A stretch of DNA of 64,000 nt from Auanema rhodensis (taxonomy: Eukaryota > Nematoda > Chromadorea > Rhabditida > Rhabditidae). Of the stretch, positions 57,443-63,928 are shown piece by piece. The stretch lies in the NCBI GenBank assembly GCA_964057225.1, contig OZ059897.1, positions 17,422,001 to 17,486,000 on the forward strand, read 5' to 3'. Below the pieces are notes generated by a model. The model ran no database searches. It was given only the letters and a program-made list of their open reading frames with translations, and was not told where the DNA came from. Position 1 is the first letter of the stretch. Every line of letters begins with the position of its first letter. The position numbers were made by a program, and so were the translations under genes.

Positions 57443-57597
57443 AGTAGAGAGCCGTGCAAAATTTACTAACCACGCCCCCAAACAGCTGTCAAAAACATAC
57501 TTTTGGGGGCGTCAGCTGCTAAAAACATACTTTTGGGGTGCGTCAGCTGTCAAAAACATATTTTTGAGCGTCAGCTGTTAAAATCATATTTTGGGAT
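57443..57597 (+). repeat. Polinton left terminus with four ~30-bp CAGCTG subterminal repeats
   Basis: Presumed start of the terminal inverted repeat. Four tandem copies, starting at 57483, 57513, 57544 and 57572, share CAGCTG, then a short T/C-rich step, AAAA-CATA, TTTTTGGGG or a decayed form, and GCGT. Spacing is 30, 31 and 28 bp, and the fourth copy is the most diverged. CAGCTG is a self-complementary E-box core. Subterminal repeats of this kind could bind the integrase or a host factor, but this is inference. Confidence 0.75.
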
Positions 57598-58725
57598 CAT
57601 GGATTTTCCTTTTTTAAATATAAAAGTCATGATTTAAAGCATGATTTTTTTTTTTTTTAATTTTTTTTTTTTTAAATCAAATTTAAATATGCTTTTTCAA
57701 ATGTATGTATATATTTTCAATTATTTTTAAATATATTAAGTAAAAATAAAAATCTTAATTTTAAATATTTAAATTATATTTAAATTTTATATATATATAA
57801 ATTTTATTTAAACTTTAATTATTTCTTTATTTCTTTATTATATTTATTAATAATGTTTGTTTACTTGATTTGTTTATTTTTTATTGTGTTTGTACTATTT
57901 TATTGTTTTTATTTTAAAGATCAATAAAATTTTTGCATGTAGATAATTTTGTTCACCGTACTTGTTATGGGTAATTCAATGGAACACATATCGAAAGTTA
58001 ATTCGATAAGAACGATATGAAATACCAAAATTTAATGGAACACATATCGAAGGTTAATTCGATAAGAACGACATTAAATTATTAATTTTTGAAATTACAA
58101 ATTGTTATTAATTATATTTATTCTAACAAGTAAAAGTTTCAAATTATAATAAAAGATTAGTTTTAAACTTTATTTTACTAATATAACAATACAATAACTA
58201 AATAGAGCACACATTGAAGGTAAATACAATAAGATTAACAAACAGTTGAGCTGACCTCAACGCACATCGATGGTTAATAAACACTAATAACTGCACTGTG
58301 GGGGTCTAAATATAGGATAATCATTTTAACATTTCAAAAGTTTTAGTAATATAATCATTGGTAAATATTAAAGAATGAAATATTTTTTACATATAAAACG
58401 TTGGCAGTCATATGTTTTGTGGTACAATATGGGTTTAAAAGTATACTATGATTAATATATGAGCTATTAAGCAAAGTTTAAAAAGCGTAAATGTTTTACA
58501 GAGATGGCTGTTGTTTATGGCACAAACGGTAAACAATAATGTTTAAAGAGATGTAAAAACTAATTAATATGCAGATTGTTTACAGGTTCAGAGTGCGCCA
58601 ACTGCTGGCAACTGTCGATGAGATGAGTATATCTGCATAAATATGCTGTAAAATCTAATTAATAAGAGAATTTCATCAGCAAACTTGATTGTAACACAAT
58701 GGGTTGTACTTTACAAAAATCTTTG
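57598..58725. other. AT-rich non-coding region of the Polinton left end
   Basis: It is very AT-rich, with long T and A tracts around 57640-57675 and a TA-rich stretch near 57790. No open frame of note on either strand. It contains the iterons listed separately, and its right end holds the promoter of the spliced rightward gene. It may still be part of the long terminal inverted repeat, which would put a second copy at the far end of the element. Confidence 0.7.
57978..58294 (+). repeat. Degenerate iterons with an internal TATCGAA/TTCGATA dyad
   Basis: Two near-identical 38-bp copies (57978-58015 and 58034-58071) differ by one base (AAAGTTAA versus AAGGTTAA). Each holds the inverted pair TATCGAA and TTCGATA around a 6-nt spacer. 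Two more diverged copies follow at about 58201-58239 (GAGCACACATTGAAGGTAAA) and 58259-58294 (CGCACATCGATGGTTAATAA). Iterated dyads near a transposon end or replication start often bind an element-encoded protein. Their role here is unknown. Confidence 0.65.
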
Positions 58726-58733
58726 TATAAAAG
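58726..58733 (+). promoter_or_regulatory. TATA box (TATAAAAG) of the spliced rightward gene
   Basis: TATAAAAG lies 159 bp upstream of the ATG at 58885. An initiator-like TCAGCT sits at 58760-58765, 36 bp after the first T of the TATA box, slightly farther than usual. From there to the ATG no other ATG occurs, so the first AUG of the predicted transcript is the proposed start. Confidence 0.65.
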
Positions 58734-58884
58734 GTTGGCAATTTTGCTACATTTACATTTCAGCTCTGCCGACTATCCGAGGATCCGACGTTTCACCATC
58801 TCCTGCCACTCTTTGCCATTCGCCATAGACTGCTCCTCTCTGCAAGTTTGCCTTATATTTTAGAAAGTTGGATCTTTAGCGGAA

Positions 58885-59471
58885 ATGAAGCGTGCTGTAC
58901 TTGCTGATGTGACAAATGTTGTGCGCAAATCGCCTGAACCTGAAGTACCACGACCACCCACACCAGCTCCAAATTTTACAAGTTTTGGTATGAACCTTAA
59001 CTTGTATTTTTTAAATCTTTAATTTAGATTCACCAATAAAGCAGATGGAGATTCTGAGAGAGAGCACTCCACCAAGGAGTGTATTAATGAGACCAATTTG
59101 TCTCTGCAAAACTTGTAGGGAATCATTGCAGGTTATAGACGAGTATCACTGTTTCAGCCTCTGTATAAAGTGTAGAGGAAGGAATGATGCGTTGGGTCTT
59201 TTGAAGGAATTTCGTCACTATAAGCCCGAAAAGTTCTCTATTAATGTAAGCTTGCATATTTATTTATTTTCAATTTTATCATTTTTTTTAGATGCGCTCT
59301 TATAACACCATGACGTGCAAGCAATTGTTGAACAATATGGGCTATATTGTTATATATGCAGATGAGGCTACTGTAAAGACTTTTGGTTATAAGCAGAATG
59401 TATTCTACTTTAAACTAAGTCCAGAAGCACTCAACCTGAACATGTTTATCCGCTTTGATCCTTCATTTTGA
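58885..59471 (+). CDS. Spliced gene: D-box and cysteine-cluster protein, unknown family (166 aa)
   Basis: Three exons are inferred: 58885-58987, 59028-59245 and 59292-59471, joined across GT-AG introns of 40 nt (58988-59027) and 46 nt (59246-59291), giving 166 residues without a stop. The start has A at -3 and is the first ATG after the TATA box. I do not recognise the family. Residues 3-11 (RAVLADVTN) fit the APC/C destruction box RxxLxx(I/V)xN exactly. S36 (SPIK) and T48 (TPPR) fit the full CDK consensus, and S16 and T26 are also proline-directed sites. Residues 59-83 hold C59, C61, C64, C76, C80 and C83, possibly a zinc site. The C-terminal third is mixed hydrophobic with no clear motif. 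It is the first gene from the left end, transcribed toward the integrase. A cell-cycle-linked regulator of the element is an inference. The exon structure is predicted by eye only. Confidence 0.7.
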
Positions 59472-59766
59472 CTACAACAAGCACAAATAGTACAATTGGC
59501 GTTTTATTCTTGTTTTGTTATGTGGCATTTTTATATTCTCAGCCGTAACATTTTTTTTCCAGCTCTTGCGAATATCCATCAATGGCTCATCAATTGAGGA
59601 CGAATGATCAACCAACTGGTAAGAATTTGAAAATTTGAATAGTCTACATTTTTTTTTTTCCAGGTTGAATTGTTGTTTGTATTTTGCTGGTTTTTTTATT
59701 GTTACATTATTCGATATATCAAATAAATCATTTATTATAATTACAATTGTTTATAACATTGAAAAA
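59472..59766 (+). other. 3' region of the spliced gene with a further predicted exon
   Basis: A polypyrimidine tract and CAG acceptor precede 59563. A GTAAG donor follows 59618 and another T-tract/CAG acceptor ends at 59663, giving a 56-nt exon and a 45-nt intron of the same size class as the upstream ones. The upstream partner donor is uncertain. GTAAAG at 59373 would be in frame and replace the last 32 residues by a short alternative tail ending at a TGA in the 56-nt exon. A donor after the stop at 59471 would make this a spliced 3' UTR. Beyond 59664 only short T-rich sequence and poly(A) signals are seen. Confidence 0.45.
59722..59736. terminator. Back-to-back poly(A) signals between convergent genes
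   Basis: AATAAA at 59722-59727 can serve the rightward spliced gene. TTTATT at 59731-59736 is AATAAA on the minus strand, 31 bp past the integrase stop. The two signals are four bases apart, so the convergent transcripts would overlap slightly. Confidence 0.6.
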
Positions 59767-60834
59767 TTATACATTTAAATTTTCTGCATCTATCCATTCA
59801 TTAAAGTTGTCGGGATATCCACTCCATTTTACAAATACTTGACGTTTACCGCTTCGAGTACGCTCTTTTAAAACTTTTTCTATATAGTACTTGTTGCTTT
59901 TATTAGTAGCCAAGACAAGTTCAGGTTCGTAGAATATCCCCTTTATACGTTCACCATTATAATCTACAAGTTTATACACGGTTGGGTTTCCGGTTACAAC
60001 CTCATCAATTGTGAATAGCTCCATTGTATATCCAGACTCGTAGCTTTTTTCAAAAGTACGCCTATTTTTGCTTATGCGAACAGTATCACCAATTTTAAAG
60101 CGGCTTTTAACAGCTGATGCATATTCTTCAATGAATATATTTGCTTTAACATCAATGGGCCGCATTTTTATAGAGCGGTTATAAGATTTGTTTATTCCTT
60201 CAACCAAATCATCTAGGATATCAATCCATCGATGATTATTCTTGTAATAGAGATATTTCATCATGCGTGTTTTTAAAGTTCTATTTGCTCGCTCCACCAT
60301 TGCAGCCTTTTGTGGTGAACTTGTAGATCCGTGCAGTATGGCAAACTTTTTGAATAGTTTTTCACAATGACTATTATAAAACTCTGTGCCATTATCAGTA
60401 ATCAACTGAATTGGTATAAAATTCTTGAATAAACTTTCAAATGCACTAGCAACCTCTATACCACCTTTAGTTTTCAAAGGCCTAACATATAACATGCGTG
60501 TATAAACATCAATCATGGTCAACATGTAAGCATAGCCGTCGTTTAATTTTTTATATTTTTGCATATCAACCAAATCTGCTTGCACTGTTAGAAATCGACC
60601 ACATCCTCTAGTCTTTCTAGTCTGCATACGCATTCTGGTTGGTTTATGCCGTGTAAAAGTTTCAGAATCTTGCAAAAAATCATCAACTTGTACCTTTGAA
60701 ATGCCATGTTTTCGTGCTTGCGATAATAAATTCTTGGCTGATGTATATGAAGCTGGGTGTTTTATATCGTAATAAATGCTCGCCAAAATATCATTTCCAT
60801 AATCTAATGTAGAACCTTTTACGACCTTGGCCAT
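59767..60834 (-). CDS. INT: Polinton integrase: retroviral-type DDE core plus chromodomain (355 aa)
   Basis: It inserts the linear element DNA into the host genome by strand transfer in the nucleus. Numbering from the first ATG (60832-60834; the frame is open further upstream but has no ATG there), the rve core shows D87 (VQADLVD), D147 (LITDNGTEF) and E181 (KAAMVERAN), a D-33-E spacing usual for Polintons. A small beta-rich segment with RFKIGDTVRIS (246-256) follows, as in retroviral integrase C-termini. The C-terminus (about 316-355) is a chromodomain with the YYIEKVL strand, VKWSGY (W337, Y340) and NEWIDAENL; aromatic residues stand where HP1 cages methyl-lysine. A full N-terminal HHCC zinc module is not obvious. 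Its start overlaps the end of the 238-residue frame by 44 bp. All key residues are present, so it looks intact. Confidence 0.93.
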   Translation of the reverse strand: MAKVVKGSTLDYGNDILASIYYDIKHPASYTSAKNLLSQARKHGISKVQVDDFLQDSETFTRHKPTRMRMQTRKTRGCGRFLTVQADLVDMQKYKKLNDGYAYMLTMIDVYTRMLYVRPLKTKGGIEVASAFESLFKNFIPIQLITDNGTEFYNSHCEKLFKKFAILHGSTSSPQKAAMVERANRTLKTRMMKYLYYKNNHRWIDILDDLVEGINKSYNRSIKMRPIDVKANIFIEEYASAVKSRFKIGDTVRISKNRRTFEKSYESGYTMELFTIDEVVTGNPTVYKLVDYNGERIKGIFYEPELVLATNKSNKYYIEKVLKERTRSGKRQVFVKWSGYPDNFNEWIDAENLNV

Positions 60835-61507
60835 TCTGTGAGTCTCCTTCTTGTGGTGTGTAATATGATTCGGCGGCAGTATCAAAAGTCTTTGACCTTT
60901 TACTTTTGAGTGTACGAACCGGTGATGGTGAATATCTAATAACAGCTTTACGATGACGAGGCGTTCTAGGTAATATAGTAGAGTCCAAGTCTGTAACAGC
61001 CGGTTCAGCTCTAGTTACAACGTCAACTGAATCATTGTCAGCCGACTCTCTTCTAGTTTGTTTCTTGTTAGAACTTGGTACGCCTTTACTGGCTAAAAAC
61101 TTTGACAAAACTGAAAATCCATTGGGCTCCGTTTTTGTTTTATCCAATACAAAATCTAAAATTTTTGTAATATTCGTGTTTGGTACAGCCTCATTATTAA
61201 TCACAAGTTGGTTATTCTTGTTTGTGCGCACCTCTGGAAATTTCTCCCACAAATTGTTATACTTTCTTGGCAACTTGTATTCTGGCAATAGAGGTGGATC
61301 AGCATTTTCCACTTGTACTGATATGGGCGCATCTATACTTTCTCTATAGTTTTTGAGACGAGCAATCAAGTCTTCGTATAGTTCAGCCTTTTTATAGTCG
61401 GGTATAGCTCTATTTTCTCGTAAAAGCTTGAGCTCTGCATCAAACTTGTCTATATTAACTGTTTCCTCGTCGACAGGAATTAGTCGATATTTATGGTTGA
61501 GCTTCAT
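60791..61507 (-). CDS. Polinton-associated protein of unknown function (238 aa)
   Basis: The N-terminal ~55 residues are predicted helical and charged, with a pattern YRLIPVDE...KAELYEDLIARL that recalls a hypothetical protein often found between ATPase and integrase in Polintons; this is recollection, not a search. Residues 60-150 are mixed. The C-terminal third is rich in proline-directed sites and basic residues (PRTPRHRKAVIRYSPSPV, LKSKRSK), suggesting nuclear or DNA/RNA contact. The ATG overlaps the TGA of the upstream 102-residue frame as ATGA, and the last 44 bp overlap the integrase start in another frame. No transmembrane segment or signal peptide is seen. No function can be assigned. 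Confidence 0.7.
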   Translation of the reverse strand: MKLNHKYRLIPVDEETVNIDKFDAELKLLRENRAIPDYKKAELYEDLIARLKNYRESIDAPISVQVENADPPLLPEYKLPRKYNNLWEKFPEVRTNKNNQLVINNEAVPNTNITKILDFVLDKTKTEPNGFSVLSKFLASKGVPSSNKKQTRRESADNDSVDVVTRAEPAVTDLDSTILPRTPRHRKAVIRYSPSPVRTLKSKRSKTFDTAAESYYTPQEGDSQNGQGRKRFYIRLWK

Positions 61508-61812
61508 GATTTAAAACCAAAATAGGCAATACCACATGTAACTATTGTTTTCAATTGTTTGTGTGAAAGCGTTTCCAATAATGATTTAGCCTTTTCCGGT
61601 GTGCGTATCAAAGCTATTTGACGTAATAATGAAGATATGGGCAAGAGGGTTTTATATTCCTTGTTAGTTAAAAGAAAATTATTATTTTTCACAATATTAA
61701 ATACAATTTCAACAATAATTTCAATTTGTGCAAAAGAAAATGAGGAAACAGAACAAGGAGTTTTGGCGCAAGAAGACAAAAAGTTGAAATTTGACAAAAT
61801 ACGACCACTCAT
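61504..61812 (-). CDS. Small helical Polinton-associated protein (102 aa)
   Basis: It starts 12 bp after the ATPase stop and ends in a 4-bp ATGA overlap with the 238-residue gene. Residues 28-95 form a helical pattern: IEIIVEIVFNIVKNN, then LLTNKEYKTLLPISSLLRQIA, then KAKSLLETLSHKQLKTIV. This resembles a small conserved protein of Polintons and adintovirus-like elements, usually with a run such as N-V-L-x-x-N...L...K...L...LL and located near the capsid and ATPase genes. I cannot name its function. Only two cysteines are present (residues 15 and 20), both near the N-terminus, with another at about 93, and no zinc motif. The plus-strand frame over the same bases looks like a shadow. Confidence 0.65.
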   Translation of the reverse strand: MSGRILSNFNFLSSCAKTPCSVSSFSFAQIEIIVEIVFNIVKNNNFLLTNKEYKTLLPISSLLRQIALIRTPEKAKSLLETLSHKQLKTIVTCGIAYFGFKS

Positions 61813-61824
61813 TGAACAAGCACT

Positions 61825-62472
61825 TTAAACACTAAACACATTTCTGGCAACATAAACAATAGGGTTCTCCGCTGTTATATCAGATAGTATACGCTGCTTC
61901 TCACTTGTTAAAGGATGATTGTCAATCAGTAAATGACTATAGGGAGTAGACATTGCATCATCATACGCCTCTAGAGCATTTTTGAAACGTGGCCCAAATA
62001 ATTGCTGCAGACAATTACGTATTTGTAATATATCTGAATGACTTTTCATCAGTATTATATATGTACTATTGATTCGACTGGTCCTGTCCAGTTGAAATGC
62101 CGCTTGCACAAGATTAAACACTGCCAAATTCCAGTGATGAGCCCATACTGTAAAAATGTTGTTGAGTAATTCCTTTGCTGCTTTATTCGATGAAAAAAAG
62201 TTCATCAAATCATCCAGCACTAGTATAGTATTTACTCCCTTTTGTTCTTTTATCAAATCAGGATCAGGAGGCCCTTGAATAATTATTAAACGCTCATCAT
62301 TTATTGGTACACCTGACGATGACCCACATTGACTAAACCAGAATATTCTATCAATGGGGACGTTGAAAAACTTTTCAGTATTTTCACATATGTGCTTTAT
62401 GAGGGTTGTTTTACCGCATTGGGTAGCACCTATTACAGTTGTCTGACTGGGTAGTTTGAAGCTGAAAACCAT
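61825..62472 (-). CDS. ATP: Polinton genome-packaging ATPase, FtsK/HerA type (215 aa)
   Basis: The ATPase would drive the element DNA into capsids in the A32/FtsK-HerA manner. Counted from the first ATG (62470-62472; the frame extends upstream but without ATG), Walker A is GATQCGKTT at 15-23, and Walker B is ILVLDD at 83-88, preceded by a hydrophobic strand. The following HHWNLAVFNLVQ (112-123) matches the conserved H-rich strand ending in the sensor Gln. The Arg often found after HH is Trp here. Its length of about 215 residues is normal for Polintons. It reads divergently from the penton gene across 79 bp and is the first gene of the leftward cluster. Motifs are intact, so an active enzyme is likely. 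Confidence 0.92.
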   Translation of the reverse strand: MVFSFKLPSQTTVIGATQCGKTTLIKHICENTEKFFNVPIDRIFWFSQCGSSSGVPINDERLIIIQGPPDPDLIKEQKGVNTILVLDDLMNFFSSNKAAKELLNNIFTVWAHHWNLAVFNLVQAAFQLDRTSRINSTYIILMKSHSDILQIRNCLQQLFGPRFKNALEAYDDAMSTPYSHLLIDNHPLTSEKQRILSDITAENPIVYVARNVFSV

Positions 62473-62551
62473 AATCAACCACTCGTAAATGTACCTAAAA
62501 TGCAAATGATTTCATTTGCAATAGTGTACACGTATCAAGTGGTGGTTTGTC
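62473..62551. promoter_or_regulatory. Divergent promoter region with octamer-type palindrome
   Basis: This 79-bp gap separates the ATPase and penton start codons. At 62501-62520 lies a perfect dyad, TGCAAATGA and TCATTTGCA around TT. It includes ATGCAAAT at 62500-62507, the classic POU-domain octamer. No TATA box is seen on either strand. A shared control site for the two virion genes is inferred. Confidence 0.55.
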
Positions 62552-63409
62552 ATGGATGATTTTTACATTACTCTTCCATCATCAGTTGACTCTGAAAAAA
62601 GTAATACATCATCAGTGTTTCTTACCAGATTACCTGAAACACTAAGGCTACGCAATAATAGGTATTGTATTGGGCTGACAGACATCATTTTTCCTTGTTC
62701 TATATTAAATGTTCAAAAAGATTTATCTTATACACTACGTTTTTCCAATAGAAAATTTATTCTACACTTGCCTAAAGGCAACTATGCAAATGGTGATGAA
62801 ATAATACGCGGAATCAATGCTGGAAGAGAATCATTTATCGCCAACAATACAAAGCCTCTTGGAGCTGAGGAAGAAGCACGTATAAAAAGTTTAATAGATA
62901 AAGATGAAGATGTAAAAAAATGGTATAATAATCGCCAGGCTGAGGCTAAGCTAGTGGAGGAAATGCTCGCAGATGCCACATTTCAGTTTAACAAAACATT
63001 GCAGCGCATAGAGTTTGTAACAAGCAAGCGACTATTAATGAATGCAACGCTTGGTGATGATTTTGCATATTTTCTTGGTTTTGAAAATAAAAACATCAAC
63101 GATACAATAATAGCCAGGCGTCCCATTGATTTTTCAAATAACATTAATACAATGTATATATATTGTGATATTGTAGAATATTCCATTCTTGGTAATGTGA
63201 AAGCTAATTTACTTGCATGTTTACCTGTACCACCTCCTACTGAATTTGGTAAAATGATTGCCAAAACATTTAATCCTATTCGTTATGTACCAATCACTAG
63301 ACAAACACTCGATACCATACGTATTGAAATTTTAGATGAATTTGGTCGTCCTATGCAATTTAATTATGGTTCTACAGTTGTTACATTGCATGTTAAAAAT
63401 ATGAAATAA
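62552..63409 (+). CDS. Penton-type minor capsid protein of Polinton (285 aa)
   Basis: It is expected to form the pentameric vertices of the Polinton capsid through a single jelly-roll fold. The N-terminus FYITLPSS (4-11), the following NTSSVFLTRLPETLRL and NRYCIGLTDIIFP (36-48), and the C-terminal pieces MYIYCDIVE (201-209), NPIRYVPI (241-248), TIRIEILDEFGRPMQF (255-270) and VVTLHVK (276-282) match the pattern I know for this family. A lysine/glutamate-rich stretch at about 100-145 is probably a loop or helix insertion. The length is within the usual range. It starts at the first ATG, divergent from the ATPase, and ends five bases before the stop of the convergent zinc-finger gene. Its AATAAA (63405-63410) overlaps the stop codon. 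Confidence 0.85.
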   Translation: MDDFYITLPSSVDSEKSNTSSVFLTRLPETLRLRNNRYCIGLTDIIFPCSILNVQKDLSYTLRFSNRKFILHLPKGNYANGDEIIRGINAGRESFIANNTKPLGAEEEARIKSLIDKDEDVKKWYNNRQAEAKLVEEMLADATFQFNKTLQRIEFVTSKRLLMNATLGDDFAYFLGFENKNINDTIIARRPIDFSNNINTMYIYCDIVEYSILGNVKANLLACLPVPPPTEFGKMIAKTFNPIRYVPITRQTLDTIRIEILDEFGRPMQFNYGSTVVTLHVKNMK

Positions 63410-63419
63410 ACGTTTTATT
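63405..63419. terminator. Overlapping convergent poly(A) signals fused to stop codons
   Basis: AATAAA at 63405-63410 includes the penton TAA. TTTATT at 63414-63419 is AATAAA on the minus strand and includes the zinc-finger gene TAA. Both convergent genes therefore end inside their own poly(A) signals, leaving practically no 3' UTR before the signal. Confidence 0.65.
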
Positions 63420-63879
63420 CAACAGTTATACAATACCACATTTTTATTTTCGAAGGTTTAAAAGATAGTTTAGGGCAGTTTTGTTTGTCGCTCGGCTCGT
63501 GTTGTGAATGTTCTCCGTCACTATTGCTGCGGCATCTTTTTGATTGGGTTGAATGTACAAACTCCTCAGCTTTTTCAAAGGGTTTGCTGGTATCATTTCC
63601 ATCACCATCTTCACCATTCGTTCCATTATTATTATGAATACGCCGAATATGACGCTCACAATTGAATCTTGTTCCAAAAGTTTCACTACAATGAGGGCAC
63701 AAACGTCTACGAACACCATCCAAATGTCCATATTTTTGAATAAAGTCAGCATTGCTGATATAATTGTTACATATGGGTTGAATCCCTGCATGTCTTTTCA
63801 AAACGTGATCACTAAAATGCTTGGTTGAAGAAAATATTTCCTTGCATGTACCACAATATTTGTTACATAAAAGTTCCAT
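63415..63879 (-). CDS. C2H2 zinc-finger protein (154 aa), possible element regulator
   Basis: Two C-x2-C-x12-H-x4-H fingers are seen: C9, C12, H25, H30 and C61, C64, H77, H82, counted from the ATG at 63877-63879. They are separated by a 30-residue linker with no TGEKP-type link. After residue 83 the chain is Asn/Gly/Asp-rich, then Ser/Lys/His-rich, and probably disordered. The frame is open ten codons further upstream but begins there with TTG, and the TATA box at 63919-63928 would place transcription start inside that extension, so the ATG at 63879 is chosen. It could bind DNA, for example the element ends, or RNA; no target is evident. C2H2 genes are not part of the Polinton core set, so this is a lineage-specific gene, perhaps captured from a host. 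Confidence 0.75.
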   Translation of the reverse strand: MELLCNKYCGTCKEIFSSTKHFSDHVLKRHAGIQPICNNYISNADFIQKYGHLDGVRRRLCPHCSETFGTRFNCERHIRRIHNNNGTNGEDGDGNDTSKPFEKAEEFVHSTQSKRCRSNSDGEHSQHEPSDKQNCPKLSFKPSKIKMWYCITVE

Positions 63880-63918
63880 TAGAGGAAAATGAAAAACGAC
63901 CACACGCAATCAACCCAC

Positions 63919-63928
63919 TTTTATATAA
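63919..63928 (-). promoter_or_regulatory. TATA box (TATATAAAAG on minus strand) for the zinc-finger gene
   Basis: CTTTTATATA on the plus strand reads TATATAAAAG on the minus strand. A start about 31 bp downstream (near 63897) gives a very short leader, with the first ATG at 63879. Confidence 0.6.

Noticed and set aside
59246-59305. Reading the D-box gene's second exon straight through as an 86-residue protein from 59045
   Set aside because: The tail after 59245 reads through a GTAAGC...TTTTTTTTAG intron. The spliced reading gives a longer, sensible protein, and the first exon adds a TATA-linked start.
60835-60885. Upstream extension of the integrase by 17 codons
   Set aside because: The extension begins with TTG and contains no ATG; the first ATG is at 60832-60834 in good context (A at -3, G at +4).
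61035-61349. Plus-strand 104-codon frame opposite the 238-residue gene
   Set aside because: Antisense shadow of a better-supported gene, with no motif, no neighbour logic and no promoter seen.
62473-62505. Upstream extension of the ATPase by 11 codons
   Set aside because: It begins with TTG and runs through the palindromic promoter element. The ATG at 62470-62472 gives a normal-length protein.
62782-63264. Minus-strand frames of 65 and 93 codons inside the penton gene
   Set aside because: Antisense shadows of a recognised capsid gene.
63444-63828. Frames of 115 (minus) and 91 (plus) codons over the zinc-finger gene
   Set aside because: They overlap the C2H2 frame in other phases, lack the fingers and show no independent signal.
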